From positions 425,909 through 489,908 of the forward strand of contig QJPP01000451.1 in NCBI GenBank assembly GCA_003996215.1: a stretch of DNA of 64,000 nt. The letters run 5' to 3'. This document shows, in pieces, positions 1-12,157 of the stretch. The notes beneath the pieces are model-generated. The model made no database searches. It saw only the letters and a list, made by a program, of their open reading frames with translations, and had not been told where the DNA came from. Source of the stretch: Jaltomata sinuosa. Lineage: Eukaryota > Streptophyta > Magnoliopsida > Solanales > Solanaceae. Each line of letters opens with the position of its first letter. Position 1 is the first letter of the stretch. The position numbers and the translations under genes are program-made.

Positions 1-940
1 ATTAGTCATGCAATTTCATAAATACATAGAGGCCATGATATCTAATCATTCCAACTTTCTCTTGAAAATATGTAAATTCATAGTTTCATGATAGAAATCA
101 ACATTCATGTTTGGGCTTTTAAAACCAATGAGAGAATCATGAGTAATCAAGAGGAAACCATGAATTTAAACATAGAAACTCATTTCATAAAGTTTCCCCA
201 ATTTTAGATCAAAACCCTAATTTCATAACTTCATAATTCAAGATAGGAGTTGGGGAATTTGGGCACAAGGGTGAAAGGAACCCATTGTTAAAAACTCACA
301 TACCTTGGTGGAAGATTACCCACTTGATTGGAAAAGAACTAGGAGACCTGACTTGGAGCTTGGAGACTTGAACTTGAGAGCAATTTTCCTCCTTGAGTGA
401 GGAATGAGAAACGTAGGATATACTTACGGTAATATGGGTGAAAACACTTCTAAAAGTAGTCAAAACAACTTCACTTAATACATAATAGGGTGGGAAATAA
501 CCAAAATGCCCCTGGGATTTAAATGAAAAGTTTCTGGAAACTGGGCCGCCTTACGGGCTATCCGATAGGTGTCGTGCCCATGATGGCCCGTCGACCAAGA
601 TGTCGGGTAAGGGTGGCCTTAGGGGAAGTCTTCTGGTCCCTATTGACGGGAGCTCCCACGGCCCATCGCACTGGCGACGCTCATGGCTTAGCCCATCAGA
701 AGTCTGGTTGCTGGGGAGGAATGGCTGGACCATTTCGACGGCGAGGTCCTACAGGCTGTCGCACCTGCGACGCCCGTCGTGGCCGCCCCTCGGACTGAGG
801 CAGCTAGCACAGCCCAACTGTTTAGTCTTTATGGGATATCCCACGGACCGTCTGAGCTGCGATGCCCATGTCACTGCCCGTGGTGACCATACAGTTTGCA
901 GGAAATGCAACAACCTTGATGGATTTAGGATTCAATAGCT
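1..940 (-). mobile_element. Tekay/Del-type LTR fragment, reverse orientation
   Basis: The reverse complement has the order seen in the plus-strand Tekay LTRs at 10251, 38340 and 40263: a GC-rich part (about 540-900), a stretch about one moderate-length exon long ending in a run of CTC/TTC words, then the motif AGGTATGTGAGT (reverse complement at 294-305), followed by the AT-rich half. The left end lies outside the window. The right end fades at 930-960 where Athila sequence starts, so the TGTAACA terminus is missing. Short open frames at 523-938 are products of the high GC content and do not resemble a protein family. Confidence 0.65.
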
Positions 941-1317
941 GGATATATGTACGGGAAGTTACACAAGTTGTATGGAAAATCTTGAGGCAAACCTTGATAG
1001 TCCATGCCAATGACTTGAGAAGCTTAAATGTCTTGTTTTGAATGACAAAATTCCCTGGATTTTGAATGACAAAATTCCCTTGATTTTGAATGAGAAATTA
1101 TGTCTTTTCGAAAAAGGGTTTTGAAATGATCAATTGCCTTGAGTTTATGGTGGTCCAAATTTAGATAAGCATAGTTGTTTGAGTCTTTTGTTTATTCTTT
1201 TTCTTAATTTTTAGTGTAGAGTAGTCTTTTGTGCCTTAATTGAGCCTAGAACATAATTCATTCCTTTTCTTGTAAGTATCATGCTTGAGGACAAGCAATA
1301 GTTCAAGTTTGGAGGTT
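940..1317 (+). mobile_element. 3' internal end of an Athila-type element with polypurine tract
   Basis: This stretch is the reverse complement of 14747-15090 and 57132-57420, the non-coding region between pol and the 3' LTR of the minus-strand Athila copies. It carries the phrase GAGGACAAGCAATAGTTCAA followed by the polypurine tract AAGTTTGGAGGTT directly before the LTR. A sentence of about 24 bp (TTTTGAATGACAAAATTCCC) is present twice in tandem at 1035-1085. Everything upstream (gag, pol, 5' LTR) is missing. Confidence 0.8.
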
Positions 1318-2811
1318 TGATAAGTCGGTAATCTACAAACTTATTGAGCCTATATCCATGAATTATTTCTATGTTTTGAATAGATTTAGAGGTTTTATGG
1401 CCTTTATTGATGTCTATGCAGGTACTTTTGATAGATGATGATAAATAAGGAAATGGACCCAAAGAGATCTCAAAAGGAGTGAAGTTTGAAGTGTTCGAAA
1501 AGGCTAAAGATTTTGACCGGAGATGCAGTGACCATGCGAGACGCACAGGCCGAGGTGCGAACCACACCTCTTTTGCACAAGATCATAAAGTCATAGAAAA
1601 GTATGCCATGAGGTATGGTCGCTGTGCAATACGCACATCCTGAGGTGCAAACCGCACCCCCTTCACACGAAGCTCCTAATTCTAGTTGAAGTCACTAGTT
1701 CAACCGGAGGCACTGTGCAACACGCACATCGCAACGTGCGAACCGCATGTCGCGCCGAACACCTCCTGAAGGGCATTATTTTCCTAATTTTTGGTGACGT
1801 TTTGAGAAACTATAAAAGGCCTATTCAGGCACAATTGTTAATAACTTTTATCATTCTGAATATTTTGAAGAGTTTTTTAGCTTAGAGACCAAGTTTTTCA
1901 GCTCCATTGAGAAGAGAGTTTCAATCTAATTCTCTTGGTTAACACTTGTGTACTCAAATTGCAGCTAGAACTTGAGATTCAGCTATAATGGAAGGGATAT
2001 TGAATTACCCAGCTGGTATCTCTTTCTCTCTCACCATGAGTGGCTAAATTCTCTTGTCTAAGGGTGTATTGATGATGGCTGCTTAAGAAATGGGTGTGGG
2101 TGTTATCTATTCTAGCTTATAATTGCTTAATTTACATGGGTCTAGTAATTTCATGAAGTTTTAATCCTAAAATTGGTGGTTGCAAACATTAATTTACATT
2201 ACTTGACTATGTGATTGCTTGAGAAAAGATGTCATAGTTGTGGATGTGAAATTGCTAGTGGGAACTTGGGATTCCAGTCAGATATGAGGCTAGGAATAGC
2301 TCTTATCATCGAATTCTCCCATTTAAGAGTCTAAGCTAGAGATGGTAGGACTTCCCCAAGCTAGATTGGTTGTTTATTTATCAAACCAATGATGCTCTAA
2401 CCGAGATCATTGGATATAAGATTGTTGATCAAGAGATAAGCAAATCTTACCCATGACCAATGCTATTCATGTCACTAATCAATAATAGGTATGAATTGAT
2501 AATCACCCTATCCCATAACCAAAGCCCCATAAGATATGCATTCCTAGTCATCTAGTCGACTTGGTACACCCGCTTTAGTATTATTGCTTTTTGAATTGAA
2601 TTGCGATTGTAGTGACAACATTCCCAATTACCCCATACTTTTACTTGTTGTTTTGAGCAATTACTCTCACCTTGAACTCAATCCATTACAATTGATATAT
2701 AGCTACCCCAAGTCCCTTGGGTATGACCCCGACACTCATTGGGTTTATAAATTTTATTTTGCTGCACGATCGTTGTGACCCCCTACTTGGAGAGCACGAT
2801 TTGAGAGTTCA
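1318..2811 (+). mobile_element. Athila-type 3' LTR
   Basis: The LTR begins TGATAAGTCGG right after the purine tract and runs about 1494 bp to TTCA, matching in reverse the LTR at 13241-14746. Its first part holds a GC-rich block (about 1520-1770) of GTGCGAACCGCAC-like words, then a TATA box, then the AT-rich R-U5 part ending with the conserved GACCCCGACAC stretch. The terminal TTATCA seen in the 13241 copy has decayed to TTCATTA here. No matching 5' LTR or target duplication is in the window. Confidence 0.82.
1811..1817 (+). promoter_or_regulatory. TATA box of the Athila LTR
   Basis: TATAAAA in the context ACTATAAAAGGCC, just downstream of the GC-rich part of the LTR. It implies a transcript start near 1840-1850, making 1318 to about 1845 the U3 region. 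Position and sequence are seen; promoter function is inferred. Confidence 0.6.
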
Positions 2812-3454
2812 TTAGTATCTAGTTCAGTATTCAGTTCAGCATATTATATATTCATGTTAGTACTTGGTCATTACATCCAGCTAGTTTTCAGTCTATGCTT
2901 CAGTATATATATATTTCCATGTTTTGTTATCATGTTGTTCAGCTTAGCCCATATCCCGCATGCTCAGTACATTCAAAGTACTGACGCATACTTTTATGCT
3001 ACATATTTTTATGATATAGGCTTAAGCGCTCAGTATCCATATCACACTTAGATCGACTTCCAGTCCTACTCAACAGCTTCAGTGGTGAGTCCTCTTAGTT
3101 CGAGGATGATAAACATGCTTTACCTTTCAGTCTTATTATTTCAGTTTTCAGATTGTTAGAGTTAACTGTGGGCATGTCCTAGTAACTCATATCAGTTAGA
3201 GGCTTTCAGACATAGACTAGATTCAGTTTGAGTTATTGGTGTTATTTTTAGTCATCACTATACTCTTTATATATTTTATATTCATACATGTTTTTGGGCT
3301 TTTCCCCATTTCAGTTATTAAACTATTTTCAACTTCAGCACAGTATAAACTTTTAACTTGAAATTATTTAGATATGCCAAACCATGAGTTATCTTGGGGT
3401 CACTTATGAGTCTAAGCACCGTGTTATGTCTAGGAGGTAGCCTCGGGGTGTGAC
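2812..3454 (+). mobile_element. 3' part of a Tekay-type LTR (fragment A)
   Basis: This has the words typical of the last third of the Tekay LTRs in this window: the CTCAGTACATT..AGTACTGACGCAT stretch, GGTGAGTCCTC followed by an ATTCGAGGA-like phrase, and GTTATGTCTAGGAGGTAGCC before the terminus GGGGTGTGACA. Compare 11680-12141 and 41830-42290. The 5' part is missing; the Athila LTR ending at 2811 abuts it, as expected if the Athila element had inserted into this LTR. Confidence 0.75.
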
Positions 3455-4425
3455 ACAGACAGTTCAGTTTAGATTATCACTGGGGTCCAGGTAAGGGGGC
3501 CAGTAGGGGTATTTAGTGACTATTTGTGCTTGTTAGGACTTATGGTGATTGTGTGATATTTGTTCCTGCGGGCTTATGAGGGCTAGGTCAGGTTATATTT
3601 TTCTACCTGTTTATATGTTGTATTATGGAAGGTAAGGTGTTGTACTTATGTTTTACTCCCGCCCTTTCCATTCAGTCCTTATACTTTATTTTCAATTTTC
3701 TGTTTACTTTATCTACTAGGTACATTTACTGATTCCCTATTTCCCAGGGGGCACTATATTCATTGTCTACAGGTCCTGAGCAATGACCAGATAGAACAAC
3801 CGAGTAGCATAGTCAAGTTTTCAGCGGATTGGTTGACTCTTTTGCTTCTAGGGGTCACCAAAGTCTCAAAGATTTGCCTTTTTGCTATTTATAGCTTTTT
3901 AGTAGGTCGGGGCCCTATCCCACCATGTATTGTGTTCATAGAGGCTGCAGACTAGTCTGTTGGGTTGTATAGCTATGCTAGTGACCATTTTAACCTTGTA
4001 TGTTGATTAGTTGTAGTTTGTGGGCCAGTTGAGCCTTGTTGTTGTTTTTTATTTCAACTGAATATTTGCCTAGATTATATTGCATATACTTATTTATAGT
4101 TTCTGTATAGAGATCTTGGTAGCCTCGATGATCTGCATATTATTTATGCTTTTCTAAATATCATAGTGGCCTTGACGGCCCAAACAAGACTTGCATGCTA
4201 CCTATTTATTGTTTTATATGAATTGTTAGGAGTAGATATTTTCTTTGTAGATCTGTTCATGGGGGGCTTGCTAGTTGAGAACTTATTTTTAAGCCGAGAT
4301 ATACTTTTTTAGTTTATCTGTTGCATATGGATGCTTGTGCCATTGACAAATGGTTCAGCAAGGCTGGCTCAAGCCTAATATTTGGCATTGGGTGCTAGTT
4401 GCACCCCCGAGTTTGGGGTGTGATA
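3455..4425 (+). mobile_element. 3' part of an E4-family LTR (fragment B)
   Basis: The reverse complement of 29200-30300 (the end of the E4 LTR) matches across this stretch: GGGGCCCTATCCCACCATGT, the block with GGTTGACT..GGGGTCACC, the 'TTTTTAAGCCGAGATATACTT' type phrase and the final TTGCACCCCCGAGTTTGGGG before GTGATA. It is therefore the last ~0.95 kb of the same kind of very long LTR, in the opposite orientation to E4. The first ~3 kb of the LTR is missing. Confidence 0.75.
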
Positions 4426-7334
4426 TAGATATGGTTGAATTTAGTTAACATCAATAAAATTTGAGCTTGTATCAAAATTCCATCAATGCCATCAGCTCTG
4501 AAATATAATTTTTGAGTTAGTAGGACTATTGATTCGGGTTCTGAGACATCCAAATGAGTTTGTGAAGAGTTCTTTTTTAAGTTTTGGAAGTTGGAAGCTT
4601 AAGAGAGTTAACTAAAGTCAACATTCGAGGTTAGAAAGATCAATTCTGAGTTTTGATAATTCCACTAGGTCTGGAGGGTGATTTTTGATCTAGTTATAGG
4701 TTTGTTTTAGTTCTCAAGGCTTTTGGATGAGTTTTGAGTTGTTGTTTGAAAATTTTGAGATTTCTATGTTAAGAGTTGACTTTTGTCAATAATCAGCCAA
4801 GAAAATCTTGTTTGGGTGTTTTGATGATTCCATTGAGTTTGAAATATCATCCAAGCTATTAGCATATTTGTTTGTGTCCGAAAGGTTCTGGATGAATTTT
4901 GGATGGATGTTTAACCTTTTGGGGTGCTTTAGCCTTGTTTAAGCATAAAATATGATGAGTAAAAGGTCCATTACAATTTTTAGAGATCGAAAAACTATTC
5001 TGACACTTTCAAAACTTTGAGCATGAAATATAGGACTGCTTTGAAAAGTTTTTTATAATTTTGATGAGTTAAGATTGAGTTTTTATCGTAGAGCGTGAAA
5101 TAATTCTATAACGAGCAAAATATATATCTGATTGGGCAAACGAGAATAAAATTGATTTATGATTAATTGAGTAGATTCATATAATTATATAAGATTTATA
5201 GAAAAAAGAATCGGTGCATTTCAACATTGTATGAGCTATTTATGGCTACTTTAGTGAAAATAAATGTTGTTGGTGCAAATTTTCTGGTGCAGGTTTTTTA
5301 GAATCATGTATTTAAATTTCAAACTGTGTTTATCTAGTATTTTGAGCATATTTAGAGTTCTAGAGGTCAGAATTAAGTGATTTTCATGGGATTTTTCTCA
5401 GTTTAACAAGGGGATAAGTATCTATTCCTTATTTTGATATTCTTCCATGAATTTTAAGTTGGCTGTCATTTTTATCTGTGGGTTTGTTAGAGAATAAAAT
5501 TGGAGTTTTTTCCATAGATCTAAAAATCTTATTTCTTCAATTTGGAGGTCGATTCAGACTTGGTTTTTGTTAAAATTTTATACTTAAGGTCCTTATGTTA
5601 TGGATAAACCAATTTTAGCGTTAAATTTCTGATTAATCGATTAATTCATCATTTAAAACCATGTATGAACATAAGAAAGTGATAATGTGAGTTTAAAGTT
5701 AAGAAATCATAATTTGAGATTTTGAAGGTTGATTTTAACTCTGTTTTCAATAAAATTTTATATTTAAGATCCTTATACTATGGGTAACATTAATTTTAAT
5801 AAAATATTAATTTTTCCTTTGTGGGCTCGGGGTTGACTTTTAGGTTGACTTTTTGGACCCACAATAGAAGTATAGTAATACAGGTGTCTATAGATTTATA
5901 TGCTTTTGTAGAATATGTATATAATCATTTTGGGCTCACTCGAAGGCTATTTGGAAGAGAAAGACTTTAGATATGATTGTTCAAACTTTATTTAGGGCAA
6001 GTTGAGGCTTTTTTGACTCTTTCTTGAAGTATTTACGTGCTAGATGGTTGTGCGGGGAGTAATAGATAAGAAGGGGTTCCAATATAGATGAGATAACGAG
6101 CATCTATGAGGGTATTCATATATCATGAAAGGGTTAGGAGTAATTATTGAATGTTTGGGCTGATTTTATTGAATATTAGCATATGTACCATATTTGGGTG
6201 AAGATAAATTGTGAACCGTCTCTTGTATTCAAGTTTCTATGCATGCTGGGAGCATGATAAATATGATAGTATACTTGTATGAATAATTCGAGATGAGAAA
6301 GCTTTCTTCTGTTCATTCATGATGCTTCATTTTATGTTGATGTATTCTATTACATCTCATATGCTTTAACATGCATGTTGTCATGGTATTATTGGCTCTT
6401 CTTCGAGGGCCTAAGGGCAAATCCAAAGCTTTGTGATTCATTTAAAGCATCAGGACTTTTGGAATTCTCTCTGAGGGCCCTATGAGCAGATCCATATTGA
6501 GCGGATATATTATTAATTTTTAATAGTCTAGAAGAAGATTTGGAGGGAGTATATGGACCTTACGAGTCCTTCATGGGTCCTAGCTATCTAAGGCATTGAA
6601 CGTATATGGGCATGCACTCATGGACATCATATGCATTCATCATTATTACATTACATTAGTTTGGTGTTGTGTGGTGATAAAACCTTGATTATTAGTCTAC
6701 GAAAGTGGTTGTACTTCTTTCACTATGTTTATGTGGATAATGTGTAGTTTAGACTTGATATTATTGTTGTCGGTTTTAGATGTTAGTTATAAATTATGTA
6801 GTAGTGTTTGTAGGCTTGTTATCTGCGATTTTAGGATGTTTAGTCCAGCTCTTGCCATTGTTTTGGATTACAGTTGGTCGACGATGCTTCTGAGTCCACA
6901 TGGATTAGTACATATGCTTGTTTATTCTACACTCTGTGTGCAAATGCTGAGCCTAGTTCTTCCGGATGATGATATCGATAGTAGTGTTCGATGCCTCTAT
7001 TCTTGAGATCCTAAGGTAGCTGTTAGTTGATCTGCAATTTCTATTTGGATCTTCTCTATCTTCTTTTATGTCATTTCCTGTGTAGAGATACTTTAGACTC
7101 TCAGTTGTACTTTGTTATTCATAGAGGCTTGTACTCGTGACTTTCATATTTTGGGTAGTTGTATTGTTGTTTTCCACATTTTCATTAGAGTTTGATATGA
7201 GATTTGGTATTGACACTTGATATTATTACTTCTTCCATATATTTGCTTTCTATTATATTGTGTATTATTGGGGTGTCTTACCTATCAAGGGGGTGAGATA
7301 AATGCCATCACTTCATAGATTTTAGGTCGTGACA
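4426..7334 (+). mobile_element. 3' part of a gypsy LTR related to the E8 LTR (fragment C)
   Basis: The sequence shares the order of sentences with the E8 LTR at 48442-50867: a GGTTAACTTTGGTCAAC-like phrase, repeated 'GATTTTGAAGGTTGATTTTAACT' type phrases, CTTTGTGGGCTCGGGGTTGACTTT, and a GATCCTAAGGTAGCTGTTAG-like segment, ending TTTAGGTCGTGACA. No open frame of note; the 93-codon frame at 6725-7006 lies in the LTR and resembles nothing. It is cut at its left by fragment B. Confidence 0.6.
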
Positions 7335-7660
7335 CTTGCGTACATATTATATGAATCAGATACCATTATCCATAGATTATAGGTCATATAGATCATGTGT
7401 TTATATGTCACATACTCTATAGCTTATTTATTTAAGTAGTATACATTTCACAATTCACATGATTATAATGTCAAAGTCTAATTTCTCATATGACATATGT
7501 TTATTTGTTTGTAGATTACATGCGTAAATATTTAAAGGTTATAGTTCACATGCTCATATGTCATAACCAAGTTACTTACATTTTATATACTTCCATAGTA
7601 TAAAGTACTTTCATAGTTTACCTGCTTATATGTTTATATGATAAATATTATGTTATAGTC
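7335..7660. other. AT-rich stretch of unknown origin
   Basis: Strongly AT-rich, with repeated short words such as CATATGTTTATATG and TTCACATG. It separates fragment C from the Athila gag remnant. I see no coding signal and no terminal motif; it may be decayed gag N-terminal or LTR sequence. Confidence 0.4.
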
Positions 7661-8340
7661 CACTTTTTTACAGCTGGTCAACACGGTAAACAAATTGGTC
7701 ACAACCCAAATGTGAGCCTAGTTCAGCAGGTACAACATGTTCAAGCAGCTGCATTTATTTTTTTGAAAAGTGTGGTGAGAACCATGTTTATTTGGGGAAG
7801 CAGAATTATGAAAACTACCCAAACTTCTCTTCAGGTGGAGTTCAGCAGGGACACATACAACAGTATGTACAACAGGGTCAACAAGTGAGTAGTTCTTTGG
7901 ATGAAACTCTAAAGAAGTTTATGACCCAACAAGAGCAAGTTCAGCAGGCACAGACATAGGTTAATATTAAAACTAAGAAGGCTATCATGGAATTATAGAT
8001 TCAGATGGGGAAACTTGTAACCACACTTCATGATAGGCCTCAACGTACCTTGCCTAGAGATACAGAGATGTCAAAGCAGGTTATGGCCATCACTTTGATA
8101 AATAGACGAGATTTGAAAGAAGAAGAGCCTCAAAAGAGAAAAGGTCATGGGGGAGAGGGGCTTGAAAACTACAAGAATCCACCTCCATTTCCACGAGCAT
8201 TGATTCTTGCACAAACTCCTGAGCCAAAATCAGAGAGTGCACCAGAAAAGTTAGTTAACGAAAAGATCGTTGAGCAGCCTGAGATGGTAAGAGAGAGATC
8301 TCCACCACCATTCCCCTAAAGGTTTCCACAAAAGCAAGAA
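7660..8340 (+). pseudogene. gag: Athila-type gag C-terminal region (broken)
   Basis: Gag forms the nucleocapsid shell in which an LTR element is reverse transcribed. Here only the C-terminal part survives. A Q-rich segment follows a decayed Cys-His stretch (CxKCGENH type, about 7765-7800), then a region matching the Athila order: LDETLKKFM..., MGKLVTTLHDRPQRTLP..., QVMAITLINRR (family form QCKAITLRSGK) and a proline-rich PPPFP..PPPFP linker ending at a stop at 8317-8319. Stops at 7957 and 7996 and at least two shifts break it. The longest clean frame is 8005-8319. Family assignment rests on the order of these phrases. Confidence 0.7.
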
Positions 8341-8940
8341 AGATGCTAACTATAAGAAATTCCTTGATATCTTTAAGCAGCTTCACATCAATATTCCTTT
8401 GATTGATGATTTGAAAGACATGCCAAAGTATACTAAGTACTTAGTGGAAAGAGAAGGATGAGAGAGTTTGAGATGGTGCACTTACTGAAGAGTGTAGTTC
8501 AAGCGTATTGAGCGAACTTTCTCGAAAGCTCAAAGACCTTGGGACCTTCACCCTCCCTATACAAATTAGTGAAGATGAAGTTAGGCATGCATTGTGTGAT
8601 CTTAGAGAAAGCATTAACTTAATGTCTCTATTTGTTTTTAAGATACTAAGCTTAGGAGAGCTACATCCCACCACTATCTGTCTCCCTCTAGCAGGCCAAT
8701 CTTGTGTATATCCGGAGGGCATAATTGAGGATGTGCTCATCAAGGTGGGTAAGTTTGTCATTCCTATAGACTTTATAATTTTGGTTTATGAAGCAGATGA
8801 GCAGGTACCAATTATCTTGGGATGCGCATTCCTTACAACTGGTGGAGTTTTGATAGACGTGTGAAAAGGAGAGCTTAAGATGAGAGTACATGATGAGGAG
8901 GTGACATTCAAGGTATATAATTTACTCTCCACTCTTTCAC
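8320..8940 (+). pseudogene. Athila-type aspartic protease region (broken)
   Basis: Retroviral-type aspartic protease that cleaves the Gag-Pol polyprotein. The frame reads KKFLDIFKQLHINIPLIDDL..MPKYTKYL, the usual Athila lead-in, then (8508-8864) the protease: RHALCDLRESINLMSL, GELHPTTICLPLAG, GIIEDVLIKVGKFVIP and VPIILGCAFLTTGG. In active Athila enzymes the catalytic triad is D-L-G-A-S; here it is D-L-R-E-S, so the active-site glycine is gone. The stop at 8862-8864 falls in the DVQKGEL phrase, which continues in frame as KGELKMRVHDEEVTFKVY. RT, RNase H and integrase, which should follow, are absent. Confidence 0.75.
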
Positions 8941-10245
8941 ACTACATAGATTTGTACATGATCACATAGATTGTCAGAAATAAGCGTGGGGTGGAAGAAA
9001 GTAGGTCTGAAAAAGTTGAAACTTTGAATATTGCTACTTAATTGTCGGAGGTGCAGCAAAAGGAATTTTTCAAGTTGTTGAGAGAGCATGAGAATATGTG
9101 TATATGGTTGGATAGTGACCAGGAAAGGGATATTAAGACAAAGAGGAGAGTGAAAGAAGAAAGTGATCCTCGAAGAGTGAAAAATAGGCAAAAGCTCTAT
9201 CATAGGGGAGGAAGAGATTTAGACAAATTGATTGATTTTTAACTTGTAGCGTGCTCCGATGTTAAATCAGCACTGATTGGGAGGCAATACATTGTTGTAA
9301 TAGTTTAGGTTTTATATATATAGTGTGACTTTTTGTTTTTGTTTGTGATTTTGTGGAGGTTTGGGGAAGTCTGAGTACCCAAACTTGGGAGCTAAGGAGC
9401 ATGGCTAATGCTTAAGTGTGGGGTCATTTTCCCCTTTGATCGAGAATTGAAGAAATCATGCTGCTAGCTAGGCCCTAGAGGGCCTCAGGAAGTATTTCTA
9501 ACTCGGTTTTTATCTTATTTATTTCTTTGGAGACAAAGCAAACCTTTAAGTGTGGGGTAGGATTCTTCGGATTTTTTTTAAGGGTGATGTATGCCATAGG
9601 TTGTTAAGTTTCCTTTTTTTGCTAATTTTGCTAAGTTTGATGAAAAATTGGATTTGTTTTTGAAAAAGTCAAAATACAAAAATACATTCTTTTATTCTTT
9701 AGTTAGGATAGTTTTTAACTTTTAGTTTCATTTTAGAGGCATACTTTGTCCACCCTTTGATTTTTCTTTTCGGTCTTTTTTCTGAGGGGGAGCCTTTTGA
9801 ACCAAGTATCCTTTTTATTTTTAGTTTTAGGAATAGTTTTTTTAAGTAGAATGACTCTTCCCAATAATGGATGTTTGCTAACTGAATGCTCCTAAATGTA
9901 TTGCCAATGAAAGGCGTCTAATAATTTTGAAATAACAAGTTGGGCCCTAGGTATATGGGCCTTATAGTAGCATACAGAGGATCGTCAAGGTGTCTTAAGA
10001 GGTCAGTTCACATCCAGATCTAGCTATAGTGCACTTTATATATCATATGTCTATACTACCAATGTTCAAAAGATATAATTGTGCCTACAACCTACGAACT
10101 CTCATATGTTCTTCATGTGTGAGTTGTTATGGTGCTGAACATAAGGTAAATTACCTTACTCATCTCCATCTTCATTTGATGTAGAGGGCCAAGAGGAGAC
10201 CCATTTTTTATCTGTTTATGTGCAATAATTGTTGTGACACTCTGT
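8941..10245 (+). other. Post-protease and 3' non-coding remnant of the Athila element
   Basis: After the protease the expected 2.5-3 kb of RT to integrase is missing. A 66-codon frame at 9042-9242, rich in charged residues, has no recognisable domain. From 9243 the sequence is T-rich with GTGTGGGG and GGGAGGCAA words of the type found downstream of pol in Athila elements, where a long untranslated region is usual. Nothing codes here. It ends at the target site of E3. Confidence 0.45.
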
Positions 10246-10250
10246 GAAGC
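10246..10250. repeat. Target-site duplication of E3, left copy (GAAGC)
   Basis: GAAGC directly precedes the TGTAACACCC terminus of the E3 5' LTR and is repeated exactly at 40239-40243 after the 3' LTR. Five-base duplications are normal for Ty3/gypsy integration. Confidence 0.9.
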
Positions 10251-12141
10251 TGTAACACCCTGAAAATACTAAGCTAAGACCTAGACTTCTCCTCTTATAT
10301 AAAAAACTTGCAAAGCCTAGACACGGTCCACAGACCAAGTCCACGAGCCATGGACTGGCCTCATGAACCCAACCCTGCAGACCACCCTCAGGCCTGATAT
10401 CCATGTGAGGGATACACAGATCATGGATCAGACCATCGATCATGGTTAGACCTAGTGTAAGTTAGGCCTACAACCCAACAAAATGGAAAGAGACCATGAA
10501 CCAGGTCCACAGGTCGTGGATTGGTCCATGGACCTGGTTCATGCCCATGGAACTCTACGTTGATTTTTTTCAGCAATTTTTCATTTAAGTCTCCTAGGGG
10601 TACTTTAGACCGTTCTTATTCTTTTAACTCCTATGTTAAGCCATTTTAGACCTAATTAAAGAGGTTTTGTTCACAGTTAGTCAAATTCCCCATCAATTCT
10701 CATGATCAAAAACTCAGAAATAAAGAAACAAGCATTCTCTCAAGTTTCAAGACCTGCGGCTTCTTCTCCAATTTTGTACCTTCAAGTTCTAGCTAGGAAA
10801 TCTTCAAATTTAGGTATGTGGGTATTCAGTAAGGGTTTTATTTCACCCTTATTCCAAAAACTTCATGTTTTACCTTGATTTTACGAACTTATGAAGTTAG
10901 GGTTCTTACCCAATTATGTGATTTTCCTGTGAATTAAATTTTTCCATAAAGTTACATGTTTTCAATGCCTACTTACATGAGTTTTTACAAGTATTTCTTA
11001 ACCCCATGATTTGAAATATAAACCTGGTATAATTTGACATGTATTGCTTGTTTTAAGAAAATTTAGCATGTTCAGATAACATGACCTCAAGTATTCATAA
11101 AATAGAATGCCTAGTTCCTCAAGTTACGAAATTTAGTAAGAGCATGTATTTGAACTAGTGATATGCTAAACTTTTAAGAGATATTTTCTCATGTTATGTA
11201 TGAGCTCTACGGTATGATTTTTTGGAGTAATATTTTGCACCAAAAGTACAAGGGCTCCAGATAACCCAAGTCCAGAACTACATTGCCACCGTAGGTTAAG
11301 AGGGTCCTTGTTAGTTGAGAGCGTCTCCTCTAGACCAGTGGGCTCATGATAGTGGTTCCACTCTAAAGATAGTCTTATACCCCGACAAGGTATTGGATAA
11401 CTCTCTTAACTAGGGCTTAGAAGTTGGATTCCATGTAGCTCACATGGTCTATGTCAATTAAGAGAAACTCCCCACTAAAATGACATCAAGTTTAATCAGT
11501 TAACATGACTCTTGGCTTTCTAATTTAGAATTACTACTTATGTCTTATAGTTATAAAGAATGTTTTCATCTTATTATTTTACCTTGAGTCATTGTACTAC
11601 AGCTTTTACTACTAATGTATGATTTTTGTTTTAAGTACGCTTTCAAGTACATTTTTAACATGACATATGCATATCTCTCATACTCAGTACATTTTATAGT
11701 ATTGATCGCATACCTCTTTGTGTTGCATCCTATCATGATGTAGATTCACGCGCTCATTCCTATACTCCTGGATAGATACCAGCAGGATTTTCAGTCGCAG
11801 TGGTGAGTCCTCATCATCCGAGGACTTAGTTATGAGTTTTATTTTACTTTCATAGTTTTTCTTTTGGTACTTAGAGTTAGCTGAGTATTTTGTCCCAGCA
11901 ACTCACCTTGTCATTTTAGAGGTTTTTCAGACATAGTTAGTCAGTTGGTATTCATGGATTCAGATTTACATTCTTAGACTGTTATCTATATGATTATTTA
12001 AGGCAATCATTACTTTATTTATGCTTTTGCTATAAATGTATATGTTATATTATAAGTCATGTTAAGGACAAGAGTTAGCTTGGGATCACTTGTGGTTTCA
12101 GGTCCCTTGTTACATCCAAAGGGTAGGCTAGGGGTATGACA
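10251..12141 (+). mobile_element. 5' LTR of E3
   Basis: 1891 bp from TGTAACACCC to ATGACA. The first 330 bp contain GC-richer words built from CCATGGACC/GGTCCA, including a perfect 15-bp inverted repeat at 10495-10543. The middle has AGGTATGTGGGTATTCAGT and the last third CAGTACATTTTATAGTATTG, GGTGAGTCCTCATCATCCGA and GGGTAGGCTAGGGGTATGACA. It pairs with 38340-40238. Confidence 0.92.
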
Positions 12142-12145
12142 AACT

Positions 12146-12157
12146 TGGTATCAGAGC
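12146..12157 (+). other. Primer-binding site of E3 (tRNA-Met type)
   Basis: TGGTATCAGAGC lies four bases after the LTR end. It is complementary to the 3' end of plant initiator tRNA-Met, the primer used by Tekay-type elements to start minus-strand synthesis. Confidence 0.9.

Noticed and set aside
523..938. Overlapping GC-rich open frames on both strands
   Set aside because: They lie in the GC-rich block of a reversed Tekay LTR; no domain, no start context, and overlapping frames on both strands are expected from composition.
6725..7006. 93-codon hydrophobic frame as a possible small membrane protein
   Set aside because: T-rich LTR sequence gives hydrophobic codons by chance; it is not maintained in the related E8 LTR.
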